This document shows, piece after piece, positions 47,629 through 56,773 of a stretch of 64,000 nt of DNA. The DNA comes from JAZDOT01 sp043798355 (GTDB lineage: Bacteria; Patescibacteriota; Gracilibacteria; Peribacterales; Peribacteraceae). The stretch is taken from positions 4,572 to 68,571 of the forward strand of contig JAZDOT010000036.1 of NCBI GenBank assembly GCA_043798355.1, in the 5' to 3' direction. Positions within the stretch are counted from its first letter, which is position 1, and every line of letters begins with the position of its first letter. The notes beneath the pieces are model-generated. The model did not search any database. It was not told the origin of the DNA and was given only the letters and a program-made list of their open reading frames with translations. Both the position numbers and the translations under genes were made by a program.

Positions 47629-48774
47629 TCAGCGCCGAATGCGCTTACGGACTATTTCCCCGAGTGCGATGGAAACGAGGAAGAGGCCGAATGCGAAGAA
47701 GATGACGGCTTTCGTTCCCGTCTCCGGCAGGAGCGCGATGCCGACGGCGTAGGCCTCGGTCAGGCTCTCCGCCGACGCTCCCGCTTCGACGAGCCCGGGG
47801 GCGGTTACCCGCGCGACCATGCGGATGGGCGTTCCCGCCGTGAGGCCTTCCGCAGCCACGGCAGTGAAGGTCTTCGACCACGTGCGTCCGGCGTAGATGG
47901 AGGGCACGGACAAGAGGAGGAGATTGCCTTCGCGCTTTCCTTCGCCGATGGGGAGCAAAACTTCCGCCGTGGTTGCGGGATCGATCGCGACGCTGACGAT
48001 GACGTCATGGAGCGTTGCGCGATCCAGATTCTGGACCGAAACCGTGTAATGGACGGAGCCCCCGGGGACGACTTCCCCCTGATCGGATGTGAGGTGGAGG
48101 AGGATGAGCTTGCGCTCAGATGCTTCGGGAGACTCTTTGGGAGTTGCCGGAGGATTCTCCTCCTGCGGAAGGGGACAGACATAGTTTGCCAGGAAGCGCA
48201 CGGTTTCATTCGCGCCAAGCTCTCTGTGCTGATTCTTCGGCGTGATGCATCCTTCTTTCACGGCGTAGTTCACGGTGTAGGTGTTCGGGGGGAGCATTGT
48301 GAACGTCGCAGGCGTCGAGCCGGAGAGCGTGAGGCGGTTGCCTTCGCCCGTCACGGTGAAGGTCGTCGGGACATTGCTCTCGACCGTGAGGGACGCGAAG
48401 AAGTGGTAGCTGATGACGACGCGGATGACGGAGCCGATGTTCGCCTGGAAGGCCATGGTGGTTCCCTCGACCGTGCGCAGAACTTCGGATCCGCGGAAAG
48501 CGACGATGGTGGTCGTTGCCCGGGAGGGGGGTTCCACGGTGAGCGTGTAGGTTCCGGCCATGACTGGGCTCACCATGCGGATGTTCCCGCGTTGGCGCAC
48601 GAGCTTCGTTCCATCGGGAGCCTTGAGTGTCCACGCGCCGATCTGGTTCCCCAGGCCGATCTGTTCGATGTTTATCGTTCCATCGATGGCGTAAGCACTT
48701 CCTGATACCGTGAGAGCGATCAGGAGGCTGGCTGCGAGGAGGAAAGACTTGACGGAAGAACGGATGGCATCCAT
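47629..48774 (-). CDS. surface protein with LPxTG sorting signal
   Basis: The 381-aa product has a signal peptide (about residues 1-29), a beta-rich module at 31-205 that is a paralogue of the SLH protein module, a DUF11-like domain (LHLTSDQGEVVPGGSVHYTV...) and a complete cell-wall sorting signal: LPETG (349-353), a hydrophobic span and a basic RKRIRR tail. A sortase should anchor it, but none is in the window. The two neighbouring proteins therefore present the same head by two anchoring routes. Confidence 0.8.
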   Translation of the reverse strand: MDAIRSSVKSFLLAASLLIALTVSGSAYAIDGTINIEQIGLGNQIGAWTLKAPDGTKLVRQRGNIRMVSPVMAGTYTLTVEPPSRATTTIVAFRGSEVLRTVEGTTMAFQANIGSVIRVVISYHFFASLTVESNVPTTFTVTGEGNRLTLSGSTPATFTMLPPNTYTVNYAVKEGCITPKNQHRELGANETVRFLANYVCPLPQEENPPATPKESPEASERKLILLHLTSDQGEVVPGGSVHYTVSVQNLDRATLHDVIVSVAIDPATTAEVLLPIGEGKREGNLLLLSVPSIYAGRTWSKTFTAVAAEGLTAGTPIRMVARVTAPGLVEAGASAESLTEAYAVGIALLPETGTKAVIFFAFGLFLVSIALGEIVRKRIRR

Positions 48775-48826
48775 AGAAAAATGAGAAAAAGGGCATCATT
48801 GAACCACTAATTGATATTAGTGTCAA

Positions 48827-51334
48827 TCAGTTTCCCCCGTTCTCACACAGCCGGAGAGTGAGGGCATTTTGCCAAATCTCGTGAAAATGCGGCAGTTCTT
48901 CAGAGATCAGGGTTGTGCCGTTTCGGGAGATTTCGAGGACGGGCTCCCGCGTCGTTCTTCCGAGTTCTGTGAGCGGGCAGCCGCGTTCTTCGGCGATCCG
49001 GATGATTGTTTTTGCCTGATTGGGATCGGCTTCGAGGATGAATCCGCCGGTTTCGGAGAAGAGGGCGGCGTCCGTCCTGAGCGAGTCGGCCGCATCCGTG
49101 AGATCGACTCTGCACCCCACTCCGCCTCCGGTTTTCCTCTGCGGGAGGGTCATCTCGAAGAGGGCCATGAGCAGACCGCCGTCGGAGATGTCGTGGCAGG
49201 AAGTGATCAGCTTCTTTTCACGAAGTGCCATGAGGAACTCGATCTGTTTCGAGAGGAGGGGGAGGTCGGGCACGGGGACGCGGGAACCGAGGAGGGCGTC
49301 GCGTGCGAAGTTTCCGGTTTCCTCGAGAACTTCGTAATAGAGCGATCCCCCGCATTCGTCTTTTCTGCCTCCCAGGAGAAAGAGGAGTGATCCTGGAGAT
49401 TTGAAAGACATCGTGATGGCCTGCCGCGCATCCGGGAGCACGCCGATGCAGCAGACGATTGCCGTGGGATCAATGGCGCTCCCGTCGAGTCGGCCGTTGT
49501 AGAGACTGACATTTCCGGAAATGACGGGGACGTTCTCTCCATGGATCACGACTCCTTTCGATGCGTCGGCGATGCCGCGGACTCCCTCCGAGAGTTCGAA
49601 GAGTTGCTCCGGAATCTCGGGATTCCCGTAGTTGAGGCAGTCCGTGAGTGCTCTGGGCTGCGCTCCGGTTGCCGCGATATTGCGCATGGATTCCGCTGCG
49701 GCATTCAGTCCCTGCAGGTAGGGGGCTATCCGGCCGAAGCGGCCTTTGCCGTCGGAAGCGACGACGACCCCCCGCCCTGCATCCGACGGGGCAATGTCCC
49801 ACCCCGGGTGTGTTCCCGCCTGCACGTAACTCTCGAGATCCCGCAGGGGGGCGATGACGGCGGCATCGGCTTCGCCCGCTTCCACGATGGTATTCCCGAT
49901 AATATTTTTGTCGTAGTGTCGGATGACGGGCCAAGTGGATGCGCCGTTCGGGTGACGGAGGAGTGTGCGGAAGATGTTCTCAATGGTTGTCTCGAACGAT
50001 TGCTCCTGTGCGGATACTGAAATTTTCTTTCCATCATTCTGAATCTCCGGTTCGGGATTTCCTCTCTTGACGGGCGCAATCGGCCGCGTGTACTGGAGGC
50101 CGCAGGTGATGTCCAGCGCGCGCGCGGAGCAGACCAGCTGATCTCCAAAGTGCAAGTGGAACATGTCGGACGTCGTCACTTTTCCGATGACGCTCGCACG
50201 TGCATGCTCGGCGATTGCCGGCAGGTCCCAGTCTTCGTTGTAGTGCTTCAGAACGTGCTCCGTGAGGCGCGGGTGCACGATCCAGCAGAACCGCTCCTGC
50301 GTCTCCGCGCAGGCGATGACTTCGGGCGGGAGGTCACGCACGGAGACATGGACCTTCCCGAGATCGACGTTGGCGCCGAGGCCCCGTTCCGCAACCTGTT
50401 CCACGCTCGCACACACGACTCCGCCTGCACCCAGATCCTTGAAACTCACGGAACCGAGCTCGCCTTGCTCTGCCAGCCAGTCGAAGAGGGCATAGGTGGA
50501 GGCGAGGAGGTGGCGTTCGAGGAAGGGGTTGGGTTCCTGCACCGCGCCACTGTTCTGCTCCTTCTTCTCCTCTTCCATGAGGATGCTCGCGAAGGAAGCT
50601 CCTCCGAATCCGCTCCTGTCCGTCGGCTTGCCCACGAGGATGATGTCGTAGCCGATTCTTCCCGCCTCTTCGGGCACGAGACTGTGGATGACCTCGTCCT
50701 CGCGAACGATGCCGAGTGCCACGGCGTTGACGAGGCAATTTGTGTTATAGGAGGCATCGAAGACGGTATCCCCGCCGAGATTGGGGATACCGAGCGGGTT
50801 ACCGTACCCCGCGATGCCGCGGGCGACTTCGCGGGCGATGGTGCGCGACTCTTCCGATCGGAGGTCCCCCAAGCGGAGATTGTCCATCGCGCCGATCACT
50901 CTCGCCCCCATGCAGACGACATCTCGGACGACGCCGCCGATGCCGGTTGCGGCTCCTTCGAAGGGGACGATCTGCGAAGGGTGGTTGTGGGATTCGTGGC
51001 TGACGACCAGTCCCCAGCGCTTTCCCTTCGGGCCGTCCGTGATGGCCACGATGCCGCTGTCTTCTCCAGGACCGAGGATCACGTGTTTTCCGGTCACGGG
51101 CAACCCCTTAAGGAATCGCCGCGAAGATTTGTAGCTGCAGTGTTCGCTTCCCTGGATGCCCCAGACCGTCGCCTCCACCACCGTCGGATCGCGCTTGAGC
51201 ATCTCGGAGATTTTGCGCGCCTCGGGAACGCTCAGGCCGATCCGGTGCTCTTTTAAAAAATGTAAAACTTCATCGTCGGAAGAAGTGGAGAATGGGAGGA
51301 GGGGAGCGAGAGGGGGAAGAGGGGAGGAGGCCAT
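48827..51334 (-). CDS. purL: phosphoribosylformylglycinamidine synthase, PurL
   Basis: The 835-aa product is the small-type PurL synthetase subunit (about 740 aa in Bacillus) with extra length. It has GSEHCSYKSS, SHESHNHPSQIVPFEGAATG, PFLERHLLA, and the repeated AIRS-like halves with ISDGGLLMALFEM. It makes FGAM from FGAR, ATP and ammonia in de novo purine synthesis and needs PurS and PurQ, not seen here. CATACT (51345-51350) ends 10 nt before the ATG. Confidence 0.93.
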   Translation of the reverse strand: MASSPLPPLAPLLPFSTSSDDEVLHFLKEHRIGLSVPEARKISEMLKRDPTVVEATVWGIQGSEHCSYKSSRRFLKGLPVTGKHVILGPGEDSGIVAITDGPKGKRWGLVVSHESHNHPSQIVPFEGAATGIGGVVRDVVCMGARVIGAMDNLRLGDLRSEESRTIAREVARGIAGYGNPLGIPNLGGDTVFDASYNTNCLVNAVALGIVREDEVIHSLVPEEAGRIGYDIILVGKPTDRSGFGGASFASILMEEEKKEQNSGAVQEPNPFLERHLLASTYALFDWLAEQGELGSVSFKDLGAGGVVCASVEQVAERGLGANVDLGKVHVSVRDLPPEVIACAETQERFCWIVHPRLTEHVLKHYNEDWDLPAIAEHARASVIGKVTTSDMFHLHFGDQLVCSARALDITCGLQYTRPIAPVKRGNPEPEIQNDGKKISVSAQEQSFETTIENIFRTLLRHPNGASTWPVIRHYDKNIIGNTIVEAGEADAAVIAPLRDLESYVQAGTHPGWDIAPSDAGRGVVVASDGKGRFGRIAPYLQGLNAAAESMRNIAATGAQPRALTDCLNYGNPEIPEQLFELSEGVRGIADASKGVVIHGENVPVISGNVSLYNGRLDGSAIDPTAIVCCIGVLPDARQAITMSFKSPGSLLFLLGGRKDECGGSLYYEVLEETGNFARDALLGSRVPVPDLPLLSKQIEFLMALREKKLITSCHDISDGGLLMALFEMTLPQRKTGGGVGCRVDLTDAADSLRTDAALFSETGGFILEADPNQAKTIIRIAEERGCPLTELGRTTREPVLEISRNGTTLISEELPHFHEIWQNALTLRLCENGGN

Positions 51335-51424
51335 GGGTGTTGGTAGTATGCAGGAAATGCGGAGGGAGAGGAAACAGACCCTCCTTTGCTCTGCGAGCTA
51401 CGGAGGGCAAGGGAAACCGAAGAC

Positions 51425-51462
51425 GCCGAGGATGTCGAAGAGTCCTCGGCATCCTCTTTTTC
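51425..51462. terminator. strong hairpin with T-run
   Basis: GCCGAGGA (51425-51432) pairs with TCCTCGGC (51443-51450), followed by ATCCTCTTTTTC. It can terminate plus-strand transcription in the gap between purL and murJ. Confidence 0.6.
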
Positions 51463-51476
51463 TTCGGGGTCCTCAA

Positions 51477-51499
51477 AAAACCCCAGGCAGTGGGGTTTT
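51477..51499. terminator. AAAACCCC/GGGGTTTT hairpin
   Basis: A perfect 8-bp stem with A-run and T-run works in both directions. Its GGCAGTGG can instead pair with CCACTGCC at 51543-51550, which would open the hairpin. Confidence 0.55.
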
Positions 51500-51765
51500 G
51501 CGGCTGTTGTGAGTACCGCTGTGACACACCATTTGTGTGCCACCACTGCCCGGGGTCCGCCGCGGAAGAGGGGGGATAGGTGATTGATCGAGTGGTAACG
51601 GTGTGTCACCTACTCGGTCTCTCATTACCGCTATGGGATGAGCGAGCCCATCGCCGTGCCTCCCTTGTTGAGTGGGAGCTCCTCTTCCTCAAGGGATTCG
51701 TGGCAATCAACGGGAATCGATTGCCTCACGGAGATCATAATTAATTACGATCATCTTGTCCAGCA
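51500..51765 (+). ncRNA. hairpin-dense leader upstream of murJ, candidate structured RNA
   Basis: Nested and serial stems are visible: GTG-A-CACAC/GTGTG-C-CAC (51521-51543); GGAAGAGG (51564-51571) with CCTCTTCC (51681-51688) closing CGAGT/ACTCG, ATGGG/CCCAT and TCCC/GGGA arms; GGCAATC/GATTGCC with CGTG/CACG; and the GATC(A/G)TAATTAATTA palindrome. No open frame of note exists in this 465-nt gap. It fits no RNA family I know. Confidence 0.4.
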
Positions 51766-51800
51766 TTCCTTTCGCCTGTCTTGCTTGCTACTCTTCCTCT

Positions 51801-53108
51801 GTGTTTGAACGGTTCCGATCGACATTCGGCCAGCATCGAATTCTCGGCGGGGCTGCCGTGCTCGCGGTCACGCAGGCAGGCGCATCTGTTGCGGGGCTGA
51901 TCCGGGACAGGCTGCTCGCGCAGACATTTCCGGGTCTCGCGACGGTCGATGTCTACATCGCGGCGTTTCGGCCGAGTGACTTCCTCTTCCAGATCACGAT
52001 CATGTCGGCGTTCTCCGTAGCGCTCGTCCCCCTCCTCGCCCGCTACCATGCTTCCGGTGAGAAAGAAAAAATGTTCGATCTCCTCGCGGGGGCGACCTCC
52101 GTCGCGGCTATCGTCTTCGGATTGCTCGCGCTCGTTTTTGCCATCATCTTCCCGTGGGTAGCTCCGCTCCTCACGCATTTCACTGGTGAGAGCTTGCAAC
52201 TCTACATTCACTTCGGGCGGATCGCGCTCCTCACGAACTTCCTCTTCGTCTTCGGCAATGCCTACGGCCAGTACCTCATCACCGTTCAGCGCTACTGGGT
52301 CTACGGCATCACGCCCATTCTCTATACCATCGGCACCATTCTGGGCACGCTCTTCCTTACGCCCGTCGTCGGTGAGTACGGGCCCATCTACGGAACGCTC
52401 CTCGGGGCGGTCGCGTATACGATCGTTCGCTTCCTCGGCATTCTCCTCGCCGGGTACCGTCCGCGCTTCGTCCTCTGGCATCCGGACATCGCGGAGATGG
52501 GGTGGCTGATGATCCCGCGCGTCCTCGCGCTCGGCGCGCTCCAGTTCTCCCTCCTAGTCTTCGATGCACTGGCGTCGGGTCTGTCTTCCGGATCCGTCAC
52601 GATCAATGCCTACGCGCGCAATTTCCAGTCGGTCGCCGTCGGCATCGTCGGCATCGCGCTCGCGCAGTCCGTGTTCTCCCTCCTCAGTCAGACAGCCTCC
52701 AGGAATGAGCACGATCGTTTCCGGATGTACATCAAGAAAGGAACGTGGATGATGCTCGCACTCACCATTCCCTCCGCGATCGCCCTCGTTCTCCTCGCAC
52801 GCACAGCTGCGTGGCTGGTGCATTTGAACGGCGCGGAGACATTCCCGCTCTTCTCCCTCTGTCTTCTGCTCTATGCGCTCAGCATCCCGTTCGAGAGCAT
52901 GGGGCATCTTCTGCTGCGCGCATTCTATGCACTGAAAGACACGTTCACTCCGGCACTCATCAGCGTCGCGAACGGCGTCGTTGCCATTGCAGTCGCCTGG
53001 ATCCTCGTCGGTCGTTTGGGCGTGCTGAGCCTGCCTATCGGCTTCACGGCCGGGCAGGTGGTGCAGGTCATCGGGTTGGGCATCCTCTTGCGGCGCAAGC
53101 GGTTGTAG
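51801..53108 (+). CDS. murJ: lipid II flippase MurJ (MviN family)
   Basis: The 435-aa polytopic protein has about 13 membrane helices and the MOP-superfamily N-terminus AGLIRDRLLAQTFPGLATVD, followed by DVYIAAFRPSDFLFQI and MSAFSVALVPLLARY. MurJ flips lipid II across the membrane for peptidoglycan assembly. The start is GTG 51801, set by TACTCT (51789-51794) 6 nt upstream; no ATG exists upstream in frame. It is shorter than E. coli MurJ (511 aa), lacking two C-terminal helices. Confidence 0.88.
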   Translation: MFERFRSTFGQHRILGGAAVLAVTQAGASVAGLIRDRLLAQTFPGLATVDVYIAAFRPSDFLFQITIMSAFSVALVPLLARYHASGEKEKMFDLLAGATSVAAIVFGLLALVFAIIFPWVAPLLTHFTGESLQLYIHFGRIALLTNFLFVFGNAYGQYLITVQRYWVYGITPILYTIGTILGTLFLTPVVGEYGPIYGTLLGAVAYTIVRFLGILLAGYRPRFVLWHPDIAEMGWLMIPRVLALGALQFSLLVFDALASGLSSGSVTINAYARNFQSVAVGIVGIALAQSVFSLLSQTASRNEHDRFRMYIKKGTWMMLALTIPSAIALVLLARTAAWLVHLNGAETFPLFSLCLLLYALSIPFESMGHLLLRAFYALKDTFTPALISVANGVVAIAVAWILVGRLGVLSLPIGFTAGQVVQVIGLGILLRRKRL

Positions 53109-53118
53109 ATTGCGATGT

Positions 53119-55356
53119 CTATGCAGCCTTGTGCTGAGCTTTTTTCCTCTGCCAGTATGTTTGGTCGATTGCTGTGCCGCCTGGCTGATCGCTCCGCGTA
53201 AAGTCGGCCCAGAATCGCTCGTCGATGAGTCCTCCGGATGCCTGCTTGTAGAATGCCTGCATCAGGGCGACCTTGATCGCAAGAGGGCGCTCCGTTTTGG
53301 CCCAGAAGAGGATCTCCCTGCATGCTCTGGGGGAGGAGAGCAACTTCTCCGCGACCATGGCGCGATCCTCTGCGATGCCTCCGGCCAGGCCGTATCTGTC
53401 GGCGAAGCCCTGCGGCCGTCCGCCGCACGCCACCCCCCGCGCAATGGCGTCGATGCCGCTGCTGCCGTAGACGTTCTCGTAGTGCTCTCCATGGGCCGCT
53501 CTCGCCCATGCCTGATCGAGTTGGTCTTCGTTTCTGAAGTAGGAGATATGATGGAACAGTTCGTGATCAAACGTCGGTGCATCGTCGTTCATGGCGATGG
53601 AAGCGCCGTCCCCTCCCCAACCGCTGATGCCGTGCCATGCGTTTTGATGGTAGCGCTTCAAGTTCGAGAACAGGAAAACGTTGCGCAGCCTCATGGAACG
53701 CACGAAATCCGGCGGATAGAAATCCAGGCGCTGCTTGACCATGTGCATATGGTCCCGGAGCGCCCGGATGGAGAAGTGCGTGGCGCGGTTAGAGCTGCCG
53801 GCGTCGTAGTTCTCCGTTTCGACGCGCGCGCCGTGCTTCGTCTGGATCTCGCGTTCCATGTCGGCGATGCCGCACACTTCCTTACCCCACAGGCGGATAC
53901 TCCGGAGCAGATTCCCCGTCGGTGCGTTCGCGAGCGCCGGTTGTGTTGGATCGAGGAAGAGTTCCTCGTAGGTGTAGAACAGATCCGGTGTGGTGACGAC
54001 ACGTTCGAATTTGGTCAGGTAGGCCTCCGGAGAGAGGCCTTCTCTCCCGAAGCTCCGCAGGACCACCCCTTCTTTGCCGATGAGAAATGCCGAAGAGCGG
54101 TCATAGCCCCTCTCGAAGCCGTAGCGTCCCTCCCGGGCGTGCGGAGGGACTTCCCGCTGTGATGCCCGGATGAGTGCGTAGCGCTCCTGGACTTTCTGCT
54201 GTTCGGTCATGGAAGGATCTCGCGCGATCGCTGAGAGCCTTTTTTCGGTCGTGAGATTCTTCAGTTCCGGGATGATCTTTGCAAGGAAGACACCCCATTC
54301 TGCCTGCCAGGAACGCAGACGTTCGCATTCACGGAGCGACTCCTCGTCCCCTTCGTTTCTCGCGCGGACGCTCTCCTCGCTCAGTTGTGTTTCCAGAGCG
54401 GGCATGGATGCGCGCAGGGTATTGCACTGTTGCTGCAGCGCTATGACTTGTTCTGTGTTGAGTTCCGCACGCCGTGCGTACTGATCCCCGATGGGCGTTG
54501 TCAGTTGCTTGAACTGATCGCGCAGATCACGGAGTCGTTCCCTGCGTTGCGCCAGCGACAACTCCCGTTCCAGGTAGCGGATGTTCCCATCGGTGTACTG
54601 TGCCCACGCGCTCCCGCCGCCGTCATCGAAGAACTGGCGGTACCGCTGGATCGCCTCCCGCTGCGCCAAGTCGCCCGGCAGGGCGTGTACGGTATCCTGC
54701 TCGCGATCGAGTTCGGCCACGACCGGTTGGATGGTGCGCAGAGCTTGGAGAGCTCCCTGGATCTCCGCGGAACCTTTCCCTGTGAGCTCGGCAACGTCGT
54801 TGGGGAGCGCGGCGCTCAGGCGGTCGAAGTCCGCGAGGCGGGCGGCGATGCCGGCCGCCGCACGCCGTTGTTCCAGGTACCGGATGGCGGCGTCGCTCAC
54901 CGGAACGCCGGCCTCGCGCGCGAGCGTTACCATTGCTTCCGGTCCGGTGAGGCGCTGGCGCATTTCTGTTATGAGGCGGCGCTCTTCCGGAGAGATGTCG
55001 GGCGTTCCCGGCACTCGCGTGAACGTGCGCTGTTGCCCATCGAGCGCTATGGCCGTGCCTGCTCCCATTTCATCGTAGAACGCGAGGACGCGCGTGAGCC
55101 CTTTGACGAGCCACTGCAGCCTCTGCTCTGCGCTGACCTGCGTTTCCTCCAGGCTTTCCTGAATGCGCTCCCGGAGGGTCTTCGGTCCAAATTGGACATC
55201 GAGGAGTGTCTGTATTGCATCGATCAGGCGCACGGTTTGTGGCGCTTCCCGGTCCGCTGTGTCCGGTTTTTCTGCACGCGGTTGCGCATCGGAGTTCCTT
55301 GCGTCGAAGAACACGATGCGCCGTTCGCCTGTGGTGTGAGATGTGTGTTGGATCAC
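53119..55356 (-). CDS. large protein with HExxH motif, function unknown
   Basis: The 745-aa product has no signal peptide. Residues 60-400 are mostly helical and Arg/Glu-rich. The C-terminal third contains FDHELFHHISYF (His598, Glu599, His602) and, about 60 residues on, GIAEDRAMVAEKL with Glu663 or Glu670 as possible third ligand. It may be a zinc peptidase, but no close family is apparent. The start is GTG. It begins 11 nt after the small helical gene and is probably cotranscribed. Confidence 0.6.
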   Translation of the reverse strand: MIQHTSHTTGERRIVFFDARNSDAQPRAEKPDTADREAPQTVRLIDAIQTLLDVQFGPKTLRERIQESLEETQVSAEQRLQWLVKGLTRVLAFYDEMGAGTAIALDGQQRTFTRVPGTPDISPEERRLITEMRQRLTGPEAMVTLAREAGVPVSDAAIRYLEQRRAAAGIAARLADFDRLSAALPNDVAELTGKGSAEIQGALQALRTIQPVVAELDREQDTVHALPGDLAQREAIQRYRQFFDDGGGSAWAQYTDGNIRYLERELSLAQRRERLRDLRDQFKQLTTPIGDQYARRAELNTEQVIALQQQCNTLRASMPALETQLSEESVRARNEGDEESLRECERLRSWQAEWGVFLAKIIPELKNLTTEKRLSAIARDPSMTEQQKVQERYALIRASQREVPPHAREGRYGFERGYDRSSAFLIGKEGVVLRSFGREGLSPEAYLTKFERVVTTPDLFYTYEELFLDPTQPALANAPTGNLLRSIRLWGKEVCGIADMEREIQTKHGARVETENYDAGSSNRATHFSIRALRDHMHMVKQRLDFYPPDFVRSMRLRNVFLFSNLKRYHQNAWHGISGWGGDGASIAMNDDAPTFDHELFHHISYFRNEDQLDQAWARAAHGEHYENVYGSSGIDAIARGVACGGRPQGFADRYGLAGGIAEDRAMVAEKLLSSPRACREILFWAKTERPLAIKVALMQAFYKQASGGLIDERFWADFTRSDQPGGTAIDQTYWQRKKAQHKAA

Positions 55357-55367
55357 GTTTGAACGTG

Positions 55368-55718
55368 TTACGGTGCTCCTTGAGGTGTGACGTCGGCGAT
55401 CTCTTCCAGGAGTGTTTGCACGCGCCCGAGGTCATGCTCTTTCTCCAGGCGCTTGATCGTAGCCCGGCAGTCACGCACGATGGTTGTCGCATGCGTGTGG
55501 AATACCTGGAGCGCCCGCTCAAAGCGTGTGCAGAACTCTTTCATGGCTGCGCTGTAGTGCTGCACGCGCTTCCGGCGTTCGTGCTCCGGAAGCAGCGCGA
55601 GTTCCCTCTGGAGTGCGGGGAGGTGATCCAGCAGGAGATCTGGTTCGATATCGAACATCACGGCGTCGTATAGATCACCCATGTTCCAGTCGAGGTGTAT
55701 CGGCCAAGGGGAGTGCAT
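55368..55718 (-). CDS. small helical protein, unknown
   Basis: The 116-aa product starts MHSPWPIHLDWNMGDLYDAV and is all-helical and rich in Arg, His and Leu, with RKRVQHYSAAMKEFCTRF in the middle. It precedes the large HExxH protein by 11 nt and may regulate or bind it. The promoter is TTGTGT, 17 nt, TATAAT, ending 8 nt before the ATG. Confidence 0.65.
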   Translation of the reverse strand: MHSPWPIHLDWNMGDLYDAVMFDIEPDLLLDHLPALQRELALLPEHERRKRVQHYSAAMKEFCTRFERALQVFHTHATTIVRDCRATIKRLEKEHDLGRVQTLLEEIADVTPQGAP

Positions 55719-55726
55719 TTGTTGAT

Positions 55727-55755
55727 ATTATACAATATATTTTATGTTAACACAA
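55727..55755 (-). promoter_or_regulatory. promoter of the small helical/HExxH operon
   Basis: On the minus strand TTGTGT (55755-55750), 17 nt, TATAAT (55732-55727), then 8 nt to the ATG at 55718. Confidence 0.65.
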
Positions 55756-55770
55756 CAACTGAATTTTGGC

Positions 55771-55829
55771 TTATTGGTTTATCGTTCTCCGCGAAAAACA
55801 GGGCAGCACGAAGCACAAAGAACCAATAA
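55771..55829. terminator. TTATTGGTT/AACCAATAA inverted repeat
   Basis: A perfect 9-bp stem with a 41-nt loop lies in the gap upstream of the small helical gene and downstream of acylphosphatase. No gene is seen at 55756-55872. Confidence 0.35.
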
Positions 55830-55872
55830 CTAAAAACAACAACACTTCATTCCTTCGGGCACAGTTCAGAAA

Positions 55873-56184
55873 TTATCCTATCGGAGGTGGCGCTCCCACC
55901 TGGTGCACCTCCGCCATCGCTTCGAACTCCCTGAGTCCCTTCGGTTTCAAGTCGGTGACCGTGACGGATTCCACCTGAGCCGCCGGAGGACCCGTGCGGC
56001 ACCATTCTTCCATCTTCTTCAGTCCTTCTTCATCGCCTTCCGCGAGGACTTCTACGGTTCCGTCGGAATTGTTGCGAATCCAACCATTGATATTCCATGT
56101 CCGTGCCCGCGTACGGGTGTTGGCTCTGAAGAAGACGTGCTGGACCTGGCCGGTGATCTTGAACAGCTTCGCGACGGCGGGCAT
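55873..56184 (-). CDS. acyP: acylphosphatase
   Basis: The 103-aa product has the acylphosphatase signature FKITGQVQHVFFR (phosphate-binding Arg20) and GWIRNNSDGTVEV (catalytic Asn38), and AEGDEEGLKKMEEWCRTGP. It hydrolyses acyl phosphates such as carbamoyl or 1,3-bisphosphoglycerate phosphate. The usual GxVQGVGFR is slightly changed (QHVFFR). A short Pro/Gly tail extends the C-terminus. It lies just behind nusG on the same strand. Confidence 0.85.
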   Translation of the reverse strand: MPAVAKLFKITGQVQHVFFRANTRTRARTWNINGWIRNNSDGTVEVLAEGDEEGLKKMEEWCRTGPPAAQVESVTVTDLKPKGLREFEAMAEVHQVGAPPPIG

Positions 56185-56222
56185 AGGAGACGGGGGTATG
56201 AGAGTAAGGGGTATGGGGGACA

Positions 56223-56768
56223 CTACTTCTTCTTGACCTGTGTGAAATCCAGCTCGACGGGGGTCTCGCGATCGAAAATGAGGACCATGACGGTGAGTTT
56301 TCCCTTGTTCACGTCCACCGCATCGATGGAACCCTCGTAGTTTTTGAAGGGGCCGTCGATGATGACGACGAGATCGCCCACCTGGAAATCGCTCTTGAAC
56401 TTCGCTTCCTGTTCGCCGACTCTGCGCTCGATGACGCCGAATTCTTCCGGTGTGACGGGGACGGGAATGTTGCCCGATCCGACGAAACCCGTGACGTTCG
56501 GCGTATTGCGCACGAGGTACCAGCTCTCATCCGTGACGATCATGTCCACGAGCACATAGCCGGGGAACAGCTTCTTCTCCTCCTCGAAGGGTTCGCCCTT
56601 CCGGAAGGTGAGCTGCTTCTCCTTGGGGACCTGCACGTCGAAGATGTAGTCCCGCATGCCGAAGGATTCGATGCGCTGCTTGAGGGATTCCCGCACACTG
56701 TCCTCGTATCCTGCGTAGGTATGAACGACGTACCAGTTGCGTCCGGCATTGGGGTCCTGCTTGGCCAT
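56223..56768 (-). CDS. nusG: transcription termination/antitermination protein NusG
   Basis: The 181-aa protein has the NGN domain (RNWYVVHTYAGYEDSVRESL, KKLFPGYVLVDM, WYLVRNTPNVTGFVGSG) and a C-terminal KOW domain (FQVGDLVVIIDGPFKNYEGSIDAVD). It links RNA polymerase to Rho or the ribosome. secE lies 5 nt upstream, the classical secE-nusG pair, though rplK-rplA do not follow. ATG 56768 (MAKQDPNAG) removes an unlikely extension over secE. Confidence 0.95.
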   Translation of the reverse strand: MAKQDPNAGRNWYVVHTYAGYEDSVRESLKQRIESFGMRDYIFDVQVPKEKQLTFRKGEPFEEEKKLFPGYVLVDMIVTDESWYLVRNTPNVTGFVGSGNIPVPVTPEEFGVIERRVGEQEAKFKSDFQVGDLVVIIDGPFKNYEGSIDAVDVNKGKLTVMVLIFDRETPVELDFTQVKKK

Positions 56769-56773
56769 AGGGA

